Counted from the stretch's first letter, positions 1 through 7,153 are shown. The stretch is 7,666 nucleotides of DNA from Flavobacterium sp. (GCA_030151565.1 JASLDM010000010.1:1-7666); one strand, 5' to 3'. Translations and numbers: made by a program. The notes: generated by a model from the sequence alone, not told the origin.

Positions 1-1431
1 AGCTACAACTTTGTTACCTGAGTTCACAACCACAAAGTCTTTCACGTATTCAGAACCTTGAGCTAAAGTATTCTCTTCCAATACAATTTTACCTGCTTTA
101 GCAGCCATCATCACTTCTACCCCAGCAGTTGCATTGATTAACCCCCATCCAAATTTATGATCAGGTCCTGGTGCATCTCCAGCCTCTTCTGCTGTATGTG
201 CCATTAGCCCACGCATTGTAGCAGAACGATAAGGTTTATTCTCATTATTCTCTAAAGCCCATTGCTGCCAAAGAGTAATTACTCCAGTTACAGCCGGAGC
301 CGCCATAGATGTACCTTGTTCTTCATCATACAATCCTGTATTTACAGGAGCCCCAATAGAAGTAGGAATTTTATAAATTGGAGAAAAAACATTTACCCCT
401 TTTGCAGAGATATCCGGTTTGATTCTAAAGTCATCTGTAGGTCCAAAACTACTAAATGACGACATTCTTACACTCTTTGGACTTGTGTAATTTAAAACGT
501 CATAAACTGCAGCAACTACAATCGTATTTTTAGAAGTAGCAGCACTTAGCAATAAATCGTTTCCTTTTTTAGTAGGGTTAATATATCTATAATCTAAGCG
601 ATCATTACCTGCCGCTACTACCGGTTGATAAAATGGAAATCTATATGCAACATCATCAAACGCTGCTGAATCGTCATTATACAAGCCAAAATAAAACTCT
701 CCAATATGTACATTCTTGTACTCATCAATTGCTTGTGGCCCGTAGGAGTGATTTGAAACCAATACACCGTCGTTAGAAGCGAAGTCAATCATTTTACTGA
801 TATCATTATCCCATTTGTAGGTCAAAGCTTTTGCCTTTGGAGCAATCCCTTTTGCTTTTGGATTCACTCCCGAAGCTACAATAGTTCCTGCTACGTGCGT
901 AGCGTGGTAACGTCCTTTTCTGAAACCTAATAACGCATCACCAGTTAATTGCGTATAATCTGGTACATTATCTCTCAAGATCATTCGTGTAGGTACTGAT
1001 GGAATCACTTGAAACTCCTGATGATTTTCTAATGCAGGCGCCCCATCAATAACGGCTACCAACATATTTTCACCATTCAATTGTAACCCTAAAGATCCTC
1101 CAGTTGAAATCTGATCTACATTTGCTGTAATTCTAGATTTAGCATTATAAGTCTTATAATAGATTAAATTTCCAAATGGGTCAATTTTTACCAATTCAAA
1201 ATATTCGTTATCTTTTGTAACTCCAGAAATTGGTAAATTCCTTTCTTTAGCTACTTCTAGCGCTCTAGTATAAGATGTAACTGATTTATCTAAAAGCGAC
1301 TTAGAAATCTGTGAAGCTTCTTTTAAATCATATTCCGCTAATATTTGTTTTTTAGCCAGTTCATTTTGAGCTGAAACCGTTGAACAAATTCCAAATATCA
1401 ATGGAAATATAACTCGGGTAGTAATTTTCAT
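1..1431 (-). CDS. Secreted S8 (subtilisin-like) serine peptidase, C-terminus cut off by the window edge
   Basis: The reading frame is open from the ATG at 1431 to the window edge, giving the first 477 residues. Residues 1-21 look like a Sec signal peptide: basic start, hydrophobic core, likely cleavage after TVSA before Gln22. Residues 22-120 resemble the N-terminal region of Bacteroidota secreted subtilases. The catalytic triad is visible: Asp129 in VAVIDGA, His176 in HATHVAGT and Ser375 in GTSMAAP, with the oxyanion Asn276 in VVAAGND. The enzyme should therefore be an active exported endopeptidase. Two motifs differ from classical subtilisin: HATH instead of HGTH, and DGA instead of DTG. 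From memory both variants occur in a Bacteroidota S8 subgroup. By family analogy the missing C-terminus probably carries a type IX secretion sorting domain, but this cannot be seen. The frame around 460-477 begins what may be a beta-rich domain. It lies 88 bases downstream of mazG on the same strand and has its own candidate promoter. Confidence 0.93.
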   Translation of the reverse strand, partial: MKITTRVIFPLIFGICSTVSAQNELAKKQILAEYDLKEASQISKSLLDKSVTSYTRALEVAKERNLPISGVTKDNEYFELVKIDPFGNLIYYKTYNAKSRITANVDQISTGGSLGLQLNGENMLVAVIDGAPALENHQEFQVIPSVPTRMILRDNVPDYTQLTGDALLGFRKGRYHATHVAGTIVASGVNPKAKGIAPKAKALTYKWDNDISKMIDFASNDGVLVSNHSYGPQAIDEYKNVHIGEFYFGLYNDDSAAFDDVAYRFPFYQPVVAAGNDRLDYRYINPTKKGNDLLLSAATSKNTIVVAAVYDVLNYTSPKSVRMSSFSSFGPTDDFRIKPDISAKGVNVFSPIYKIPTSIGAPVNTGLYDEEQGTSMAAPAVTGVITLWQQWALENNENKPYRSATMRGLMAHTAEEAGDAPGPDHKFGWGLINATAGVEVMMAAKAGKIVLEENTLAQGSEYVKDFVVVNSGNKVVA

Positions 1432-1460
1432 TTAATTTATTTTTTCAAGATTTTTCGGTT

Positions 1461-1492
1461 CTAAAATTACATTTAATATTTTGATAACAAAA
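1461..1492 (-). promoter_or_regulatory. Candidate Bacteroidota promoter of the S8 peptidase gene
   Basis: On the minus strand TTTTG (1492-1488) is followed after 18 bases by TAATTTTAG (1469-1461). This resembles the TTTG / TAnnTTTG pattern with one mismatch in the -7 box (TAATTTTA). It would give a leader of roughly 20-25 bases before the ATG at 1431. The region is very AT-rich, so a chance match is possible. Confidence 0.4.
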
Positions 1493-1519
1493 GTTAAATG
1501 TCGTTTATTCAAAAAACTG

Positions 1520-2293
1520 TTATAGCTTCTTTGCTTGATTCCAGTAATAATCCATCTCCTCTAATGTTAAATCCGTAATGACTTTATCATTTTCGGCAGC
1601 GCACTTTTCGATATACTGAAAGCGATTGATAAACTTTTTATTCGTGCGCTCAAGAGCTGTATCGGGATTAATTCCCTTAAAACGTGCGTAATTAATCAAC
1701 GAAAACATAAGATCTCCAAACTCTGCTTCCATCTTATCTTGATCATTGACTTGTTCTTCAGCTTTAAACTCATCAAGTTCTTCCATCACTTTGGCCCACA
1801 CTTGCTCACTATCTGCCCAATCAAAACCAACTCCTCTAGCCTTTTCCTGAATACGACTGGCTTTAACCAATGCAGGCAAACTCTTAGGCACACCTCCCAA
1901 AACAGATGTATTCCCTTCTTTAAGCTTTAGTTTCTCCCAATTTTCTTTTACTTCTTCTTCAGAAATCGCTTTCGTATCTCCATAAATATGAGGATGTCGA
2001 AAGATTAGTTTCTCACAAATAGTATCCGCTACATCTGCAATATCAAAAGCATCGGTCTCACTTCCTATTTTGGCATAAAAAAACAAATGCATCAATAAAT
2101 CGCCAAGTTCTTTTTTAATCTCCGTCTGATCGGCATCCAAAATAGCATCACCCAATTCATAAACCTCCTCAATCGTTAACGGACGCAAGGTTTCAAAAGT
2201 TTGCTTTTTATCCCAAGGACATTGCGTGCGCAAATCGTCCATTATATCAAGAAGTCTAGAAAGTGCTTCTAAATGTCGTTCTCTTGTATTCAT
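1520..2293 (-). CDS. mazG: Nucleoside triphosphate pyrophosphohydrolase MazG
   Basis: The 257-residue protein matches the usual length of two-domain MazG (about 263 in E. coli). MazG hydrolyses NTPs and dNTPs to the monophosphate and pyrophosphate in the cytosol. It acts as a house-cleaning enzyme and, in E. coli, modulates ppGpp. Two tandem MazG folds are visible. The first has CPWDKKQT (25-32), metal-binding EEVYE (42-46) and ELGD (62-65). The second has EELDE (171-175) and EFGD (191-194). Both keep the ExxE...ExxD metal ligands, so neither domain looks dead. RHPHIYGD (99-106) and the RIQEKARGVGFDW stretch (147-159) are also typical. It is the last gene of the def - DUF5606 - mazG cluster, read after a terminator hairpin whose T-run ends 13 bases before the ATG. 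No Shine-Dalgarno sequence precedes the start. Confidence 0.96.
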   Translation of the reverse strand: MNTRERHLEALSRLLDIMDDLRTQCPWDKKQTFETLRPLTIEEVYELGDAILDADQTEIKKELGDLLMHLFFYAKIGSETDAFDIADVADTICEKLIFRHPHIYGDTKAISEEEVKENWEKLKLKEGNTSVLGGVPKSLPALVKASRIQEKARGVGFDWADSEQVWAKVMEELDEFKAEEQVNDQDKMEAEFGDLMFSLINYARFKGINPDTALERTNKKFINRFQYIEKCAAENDKVITDLTLEEMDYYWNQAKKL

Positions 2294-2306
2294 AAAAATG
2301 AGGTAT

Positions 2307-2332
2307 AAAAAAAGCCCGATAAACGGGCTTTT
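2307..2332 (-). terminator. Intrinsic terminator between the DUF5606 gene and mazG
   Basis: Read on the minus strand, an AAAAGCCCG arm (2332-2324), a 5-base loop and a CGGGCTTTT arm (2318-2310) form a 9-bp hairpin, continuing into a run of seven T (2313-2307). It begins three bases after the DUF5606 stop codon. The T-run lies on the strand of DUF5606 and mazG. The opposite strand also has a short T-run (2329-2332), but no gene points that way here. Confidence 0.85.
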
Positions 2333-2335
2333 AAA

Positions 2336-2758
2336 TTATTTTGCTTCTTCTACTGTTGGCGCTTCAGCAAATGTATCTGCTGCAATCATCGCTCTGTTTT
2401 GAAGAATATTGTACCAGTTCAATACTTTTTTGATATCTGAAACATATACACGCTCTTCATCAAATTCTGGAAGTACTTCTCTGAAATAAGAAACCAATTC
2501 AGAATTATCTGCTTTATGAGATATTGCTGGACCATTGTTTTCTTTTTTTGCAATTGATTTGAAAACTTCAAATAACTTCACTTCGTCGTTGTACGTGTAC
2601 ATTGAAATTTCAGAAAGTAAACTTACATTGTGTTTTAAACCAATAGTACTTTTCTTTCCATCTACTAAAGACTCCGCTACAAAACCAGTACGTGTTTGTA
2701 CTTTTAACTCATATAAACCTGGTTTCCCTGAAATCGATAAAACTTTATCTAAACTCAT
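2336..2758 (-). CDS. DUF5606 family protein of unknown function
   Basis: This is a 140-residue soluble protein with no signal peptide or membrane segment. The first 45 or so residues (MSLDKVLSISGKPGLYEL onward) match the conserved N-terminus of the Bacteroidota DUF5606 family: a small beta-rich stretch with GKPGLYEL and FVAESL. A charged linker around 70-85 leads to a helical C-terminal part (about 85-125, SYFREVLPEF...VLNWYNIL) and a short acidic, Ala-rich tail (AEAPTVEEAK). No catalytic motif can be recognised. It lies between def and mazG; from memory this order recurs in Flavobacteriaceae, which suggests a housekeeping role, but the function is unknown. A 67-base gap with a possible promoter separates it from def, and a strong terminator follows its stop codon. 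The family assignment is from recall of the N-terminal sequence. Confidence 0.9.
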   Translation of the reverse strand: MSLDKVLSISGKPGLYELKVQTRTGFVAESLVDGKKSTIGLKHNVSLLSEISMYTYNDEVKLFEVFKSIAKKENNGPAISHKADNSELVSYFREVLPEFDEERVYVSDIKKVLNWYNILQNRAMIAADTFAEAPTVEEAK

Positions 2759-2790
2759 TTCTATTTTTTTTATTCTTTATTATAAGATTC

Positions 2791-2821
2791 GCAAATATCT
2801 GAATTTGCCTTTAATTTCCAA
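2791..2821 (-). promoter_or_regulatory. Candidate promoter with overlapping palindrome upstream of the DUF5606 gene
   Basis: On the minus strand TTG (2821-2819), a 19-base spacer and GATATTTG (2799-2792) fit the Bacteroidota promoter spacing, with one mismatch to TAnnTTTG. A perfect 6-bp inverted repeat, GCAAAT (2791-2796) and ATTTGC (2803-2808) with a 6-base centre, covers the -7 box. It could be an operator, an RNA hairpin in a def-DUF5606 read-through transcript, or chance. Confidence 0.35.
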
Positions 2822-2825
2822 TTTT

Positions 2826-3413
2826 TTAACGCCCTTTTTTAGCTGCAAATTTCATTTTATAACTTGGCATAATTTTACCTTCCAAGATATTGTTCAATCT
2901 ACGTGCATTTAATTTTTTCTTAAGCGTTGAAATTTTATCTGTAAACAAAATCCCTTCGATATGGTCGTATTCGTGTTGAATCACGCGAGCTGCCAATCCA
3001 TCAAACTCTGTAACGTGCTTTGTAAAGTTTTCATCATAATACTCCATAGTGATGCGCTCCGGACGATATACATCCTCATTTACATCTGGAATACTCAAGC
3101 AACCTTCATTAAAAGCCCATTCTTCTCCGTCTCTAGAAGTGATTTTAGCATTGATAAAAACCTTTCTAAAGGTAGAAAGAAACGTACTTTCTTCTTCAGA
3201 AATATCTTCATAATCTGCAAATGGAGCTCCATCAACCACAAACATACGAATAGCTAAGCCTATTTGAGGCGCCGCTAAACCTACACCGTGTGCATTGTCC
3301 ATCGTTTCAAACATATTTTGGGTAAGTTCTTTTAAATTCGGGTAATCTTGTGGAATATCTTCTCCGACTTTTCTCAAAACAGGGTCACCATACCCTACTA
3401 TAGGTAATATCAT
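2826..3413 (-). CDS. def: Peptide deformylase
   Basis: This 195-residue cytosolic metalloenzyme removes the formyl group from the initiator methionine of nascent proteins at the ribosome exit. All three diagnostic motifs are present: GVGLAAPQ (43-50), EGCLS (103-107) with metal ligand Cys105, and HEYDH (147-151) with metal ligands His147 and His151 and catalytic Glu148. Its length is somewhat above that of E. coli Def (169), owing to an acidic insert around 66-80 (ADYEDISEEES) and a Lys/Arg-rich tail. Such inserts are common in Bacteroidota deformylases. The N-terminus MILPIVGYGDPVLRK is standard for the family, which supports the ATG at 3413. No Shine-Dalgarno sequence is correctly placed. 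It is the first gene of the def - DUF5606 - mazG cluster and diverges from the FUSC gene. Confidence 0.97.
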   Translation of the reverse strand: MILPIVGYGDPVLRKVGEDIPQDYPNLKELTQNMFETMDNAHGVGLAAPQIGLAIRMFVVDGAPFADYEDISEEESTFLSTFRKVFINAKITSRDGEEWAFNEGCLSIPDVNEDVYRPERITMEYYDENFTKHVTEFDGLAARVIQHEYDHIEGILFTDKISTLKKKLNARRLNNILEGKIMPSYKMKFAAKKGR

Positions 3414-3457
3414 ATTGTCGTTTTTATTTATAAATCCTCCTAAATATTGGATTTGAG

Positions 3458-3465
3458 CAAAATTA
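3458..3465 (-). promoter_or_regulatory. Candidate -7 box of the def promoter
   Basis: TAATTTTG on the minus strand matches the Bacteroidota -7 consensus TAnnTTTG exactly and would start a transcript about 38 bases before the def ATG. No convincing TTG lies 19-21 bases upstream, so this is a partial match only. Confidence 0.4.
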
Positions 3466-3568
3466 CTAAAAAAAGAGAAATAAATATAGTTTTTAAATTT
3501 TTTGGTGTTTAAATTGCACTATATTGCTATTCATATTCTTCTTATCGAAGACCAACTCTTATTAAAGC

Positions 3569-5830
3569 ATGCTAAAAGAAGCACGAAAATTTACAGACAA
3601 CACACATCTAGCCGATTCCTTAAAAATAACCATATCCGCAGTTGTGCCGTTTTTAGTTTTAATGCCTTACAAAGAATTCACCCTTGCTTTTACAATGGCT
3701 ATGGGAGCGATGTTGACCGCCCCTGTTGATATTCCAAGTAACTTTAAAGACAAACTAATAGGTTTGATTACTGGTGCTATCACCATTCCGTTAGTAACCA
3801 TTGTTTTGTCTTTACTCAACGGACATTGGTTTTTCTACCCTGCCTTTATCAGCATTGTGTTTTCCCTTAGTATGATTGCCGTTTATGGACATAGAGCCAA
3901 TATGCTCTCCTTTACCGGACTGCTAGCGGTAAGCTTGTCTTTTGCCCACGACTATTCTGGAAAAGAACTTTGGATACACTGTTTAATGTTACTTTTAGGA
4001 GGACTGCTCTATGCTTTGGTATCCATATTGTTTCAATTTATACGTCCAAGACGCTATGCCGTTTTGCAAACTTCCGACTGTTTAGAACTTACCTCGGACT
4101 ACCTAAAACACAGAGCCGAATTGTGGAGTAAAGATGCCGATACTTCAAAAATCATTGAAGAGCAGCTCAATATACAAGTGAAGTTAAACGACATTCACCA
4201 AAACCTAAGAGAGTATTTGGTACGAAATAAAGCCAATACAGGCAACTCGTCCAACAACAGAAAGCTATTAGTAGCGTTCTCTGCTTTGGTAGAAATTCAA
4301 GAGATAGCTGTATCTACCGCTTTTGATCACAAAAGACTTTTTGAGCTTTTCAAAGACCAAGAAGCTATTTTAAAGGACTATCAAAACCTGGCATTTGAGT
4401 TTGCTACATCCATTTCAAACATTGCTTTAGCCTTAAACATCGGCAATAAATACCGTGCACAATTTGACCTATCTAAGGATTTAGAAGCCATCAAAAACAA
4501 GTTAAAACAATACGAACAAACAGAAGAAAACTCCGCCAATAAACTAGAAGCCGTTTTGATGTTCAGCAATGTAATCCACTATGCAGAAAGTCAGATAGAG
4601 AAAATCAAAATATTGGAGCGCGTACTGTTAGAAAAAATTGTAGTACACGATGTAGAAGAGAAATTTAAGGATCTTGAAAAATTCCTTACTCCTCAACATT
4701 ATAGATGGAATACCTTGAAGGAAAACTTCAACTTTACCTCTACTATTTTTAGACACGCAGCACGACTGACCATCACTATTTTAATCGGTTTTTTAATCGG
4801 TCAAATCTTCAATCTACTCAATGGGTATTGGATTCTATTAACCATTGTTGTGATTATGCGCCCGGGGTTTGGACTCACAAAACAGCGTTCTTTTGAACGT
4901 GTTATTGGTACCGTAGCCGGAGGTCTTATCGCCTTTGGAATGCTCTACCTTGTAGATAGTGTGCCCGTATTGGCAGTACTAACAGTTATTACGATGGTGA
5001 TAGGATATTGGTTTTCACATACCGATTATAAAATTGGGGTTACATTCATCACCATTTATGTGGTTTTAATATACGGTATTCTAACGCCTAACTTTATGGA
5101 CCTATTGGTTTATAGGGTTATCGATACTATTTTAGGCGCTTTATTAGCCTTTGGTGCCAACTACTTGTTATGGCCTTCTTGGGAGTTTTTAAACCTCAAT
5201 ACGCATTTGTCAAACTCCATCAAAGCCAATAAAAACTACATCAAAGAAATCTCTATTTATTACAATGAAAAGGGCGAGGTTACACTTCCTTATAAATTAG
5301 CTCGAAAATATGCCTTTATCGAAATCGGAAACCTTATGTCGTCGTTTCAACGTATGATACAAGAGCCGAAATCAAAACAACGCTTTCGTGCAGAACTCTA
5401 TGAGCTTGCTGTTTTAAACCACACCTTGCTCTCCTCGGCTGCGTCTATAGGCATCTATGTACAATCGCACAAAACCACGGAGGCCTCACAAGCCTTTAAC
5501 GTTGTTATGGATTACATCATCAAAAATCTAGACTTAACGGCAGCTGTATTGGAAAACAACAGCACCGATACCGTAGATTCCAAGCTAGATGAAAACAAAG
5601 AATTCCAAATCAGCTATTTGTATTTGAAAGAAATGCGTGAGAATGAGCTCAAACAAACCCTTAGTGACGACAAGGATATCAACATCAAAATGGAAGAATC
5701 GATACTAGTAATTGAGCAATTGATGTGGCTGACTACACTATCCGAAAAGATTCTCAAAACAGCACAGAAAATCAATTATAAGATTCAGATTCAAAAACAC
5801 ATACAAAACAAAAAGCTCCTTTCGCAATAG
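3569..5830 (+). CDS. FUSC/YccS-like integral membrane protein
   Basis: The 753-residue protein has the two-half architecture of the FUSC (fusaric acid resistance / YccS / aromatic acid exporter) family. A hydrophobic N-terminal block of about five or six segments (about 20-158) is followed by a long helical soluble region with coiled-coil character (about 165-390). A second membrane block follows (about 393-537), with the typical RPGFGLTKQRSFERVIGT stretch (431-448). The C-terminal domain (about 540-753) is soluble and helical. It should sit in the inner membrane. The family name suggests export of aromatic or organic acids, but its bacterial YccS-type members have no proven substrate. No membrane-fusion protein or outer-membrane channel gene is adjacent. 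The start is well fixed: an in-frame TAA lies at 3563-3565, one codon before the ATG. No Shine-Dalgarno sequence or clear promoter was found in 3466-3568. The last codons form one arm of the terminator. Confidence 0.9.
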   Translation: MLKEARKFTDNTHLADSLKITISAVVPFLVLMPYKEFTLAFTMAMGAMLTAPVDIPSNFKDKLIGLITGAITIPLVTIVLSLLNGHWFFYPAFISIVFSLSMIAVYGHRANMLSFTGLLAVSLSFAHDYSGKELWIHCLMLLLGGLLYALVSILFQFIRPRRYAVLQTSDCLELTSDYLKHRAELWSKDADTSKIIEEQLNIQVKLNDIHQNLREYLVRNKANTGNSSNNRKLLVAFSALVEIQEIAVSTAFDHKRLFELFKDQEAILKDYQNLAFEFATSISNIALALNIGNKYRAQFDLSKDLEAIKNKLKQYEQTEENSANKLEAVLMFSNVIHYAESQIEKIKILERVLLEKIVVHDVEEKFKDLEKFLTPQHYRWNTLKENFNFTSTIFRHAARLTITILIGFLIGQIFNLLNGYWILLTIVVIMRPGFGLTKQRSFERVIGTVAGGLIAFGMLYLVDSVPVLAVLTVITMVIGYWFSHTDYKIGVTFITIYVVLIYGILTPNFMDLLVYRVIDTILGALLAFGANYLLWPSWEFLNLNTHLSNSIKANKNYIKEISIYYNEKGEVTLPYKLARKYAFIEIGNLMSSFQRMIQEPKSKQRFRAELYELAVLNHTLLSSAASIGIYVQSHKTTEASQAFNVVMDYIIKNLDLTAAVLENNSTDTVDSKLDENKEFQISYLYLKEMRENELKQTLSDDKDINIKMEESILVIEQLMWLTTLSEKILKTAQKINYKIQIQKHIQNKKLLSQ

Positions 5831-5848
5831 CAAAAGGAGCTTTTTTTT
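5811..5848. terminator. Bidirectional intrinsic terminator between the convergent FUSC and dehydrogenase genes
   Basis: A perfect 12-bp stem pairs 5811-5822 (AAAAGCTCCTTT) with 5833-5844 (AAAGGAGCTTTT) around a 10-base loop. On the plus strand it runs into eight T (5841-5848). On the minus strand the arm ends in a run of five T. The left arm and the TAG stop of the FUSC gene (5828-5830) lie inside the structure. It can serve both converging genes. Confidence 0.9.
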
Positions 5849-5863
5849 ATCGATATCAACCGT

Positions 5864-7066
5864 TTATTTCTGATCTACAAATCCTTGCAAATACGCAAAT
5901 CTAGGTGTTAATTTCCCGTCTTTCGTTATCGTAGCACGCTCAAGCACGCCATCTTGATCACCATTAAAGAAAGCCGGCAGAATACGCTCTACAAACACTT
6001 CTCCAAATCCTTCACTAGCATCTTTAGGCAACTCACAAGGCAAGTTATCCACCGCCATCACCACAACAGCCGCAGGATGCTCTATAGATACTTCTTTGTT
6101 CTCTCTTGGGTAATATCCATAAAAAGGTTCTGCAATGGTAGAAGCTCTCAAGGTAGCATCGATAGGCCCATCGACATCACACGAAATATCCCCTACTACT
6201 TTAATCTGATTTTTAGGCGCATTCAACATTTCTTTAGTCAAAATTTTAGGCGCACCTGTTTTGTAAAAATGTCCAGCAATAAGCATATCCGCTACTTCAC
6301 TGAATTTCTGAAAGTCAGATTCGTATTTTTCCGGATGCTCATAAAAATCTTGTTTGCTAGCAGCACTTCCGTCAATACGCTTGTAATATTGATCTACGTC
6401 AATTTGCGTATAAACAGGCACATCGTAAGATTTAGTAAGAAAATCAACCTCATTGACTTGTTTGATTTTCATTCCATCCAACATCTCTTTAGCGCCCTTT
6501 CCTACTTTTCCAAATCCAGTCAAAACAATTTTAATGGGTGGTAAATACGGACGTTTCAAGCGACCTATTAGCTCTTCTTGATTCTTAAGCGTTTCTGCCT
6601 TTACAAGATTAAACAAATCATACTTTATACCAAAAGCTCTAAAAGTATTGTAAACACCCACAATACCTGCATATCTTCCAAAACCAATCAATCGAACATT
6701 ATTGGCGTCAACCAAGGTTTCGTGATCAATTAAGGTGATGTTTTTTTCCAAACACGCTTGAAGCAACTGCTTGTTGTGTGCTTGTTCTTTAATAGTATGT
6801 GAGAAAAAGAAATATGTTTTATTAGGAATCAGATGAGATACAGGCACTTCTTTTACTCCAAGCAAAACATCACAAGAACGCATATCATCAGAAAGAGAAA
6901 TCCCTTGTTCTTGATAGGTATCATCTGAAAAAACACGTATATCCGACTCTTCAACAAGTACTTCGACATCTGGATATAAATTTAAAATTTCTGTTATTTT
7001 TTTGGGAGATAATACAACTCTTCTATCCGGTGGACTTTTTCTTTCTTTAATTATTCCTAATTTCAT
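5864..7066 (-). CDS. NAD(P)-dependent dehydrogenase of the AlaDH/PNT-like fold, similar to lysine-forming saccharopine dehydrogenase
   Basis: This 400-residue cytosolic enzyme starts with the alanine dehydrogenase / transhydrogenase-type N-terminal domain (KERKSPPDRRVVLSP, 7-21). It has a Rossmann nucleotide-binding motif GFGKVG (184-189). Several stretches resemble fungal saccharopine dehydrogenase Lys1: GVKEVP with Lys72 and FSHTIKEQ with His90, which line up with its catalytic Lys and His; LIGFGRYAGIVG (126-137); and GDISCDVDGPI (292-302). Lys1 interconverts saccharopine with lysine and 2-oxoglutarate using NAD. The protein is slightly longer than yeast Lys1 (373 residues). The real substrate could be another amino acid or imino acid, and alanine dehydrogenase is an alternative annotation. 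No lysine-pathway gene is next to it. It is transcribed alone from a consensus promoter, with a leader of about 40 bases and no Shine-Dalgarno sequence, and ends at the shared terminator. Confidence 0.85.
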   Translation of the reverse strand: MKLGIIKERKSPPDRRVVLSPKKITEILNLYPDVEVLVEESDIRVFSDDTYQEQGISLSDDMRSCDVLLGVKEVPVSHLIPNKTYFFFSHTIKEQAHNKQLLQACLEKNITLIDHETLVDANNVRLIGFGRYAGIVGVYNTFRAFGIKYDLFNLVKAETLKNQEELIGRLKRPYLPPIKIVLTGFGKVGKGAKEMLDGMKIKQVNEVDFLTKSYDVPVYTQIDVDQYYKRIDGSAASKQDFYEHPEKYESDFQKFSEVADMLIAGHFYKTGAPKILTKEMLNAPKNQIKVVGDISCDVDGPIDATLRASTIAEPFYGYYPRENKEVSIEHPAAVVVMAVDNLPCELPKDASEGFGEVFVERILPAFFNGDQDGVLERATITKDGKLTPRFAYLQGFVDQK

Positions 7067-7113
7067 AAATTTATTCTAAGGCTATTAATATTAATTTGGT
7101 TTTTTAATGGTTT

Positions 7114-7144
7114 CAAATATAACTTAAAATAATGTTAAGCCAAA
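7114..7144 (-). promoter_or_regulatory. Promoter of the saccharopine-dehydrogenase-like gene
   Basis: On the minus strand TTTG (7144-7141), a 19-base spacer and TATATTTG (7121-7114) match the Bacteroidota sigma-A consensus at every defined base. The expected transcript start near 7107 leaves about 40 bases before the ATG at 7066. Confidence 0.75.
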
Positions 7145-7153
7145 ATAGCGAAA

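Noticed and set aside
262..459. Open frame opposite the S8 peptidase
   Set aside because: It lies antisense to the peptidase region that carries the catalytic Ser motif (minus strand) and has no recognisable features.
2368..2375. TACATTTG on the minus strand, a perfect -7 box, as a mazG promoter
   Set aside because: It lies inside the DUF5606 coding sequence, lacks a TTG 19-21 bases upstream, and a transcript from it would still have to pass the terminator.
2535..3257. Open frames on the plus strand opposite DUF5606 and def
   Set aside because: They mirror the coding frames of two recognised genes and show no domain or start signal of their own.
3436..3440. GGAGG on the minus strand as the def ribosome binding site
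   Set aside because: It is 22 bases from the ATG, too far to act, and no other start codon lies at a suitable distance.
3566..3573. AGCATGCT palindrome over the FUSC start codon
   Set aside because: Eight bases only, with no partner sites or promoter context; most likely chance.
4780..4800. Short tandem repeat TTTAATCGG, 12 bases apart, in the FUSC gene
   Set aside because: It encodes a Leu-Ile-Gly repeat in a membrane helix; two copies within coding sequence are best explained by protein composition.
5954..6544. Open frame of 196 codons opposite the dehydrogenase gene
   Set aside because: It is antisense to a well-supported conserved enzyme and its composition (rich in Arg, His, Ser, Phe) is that of a shadow frame.
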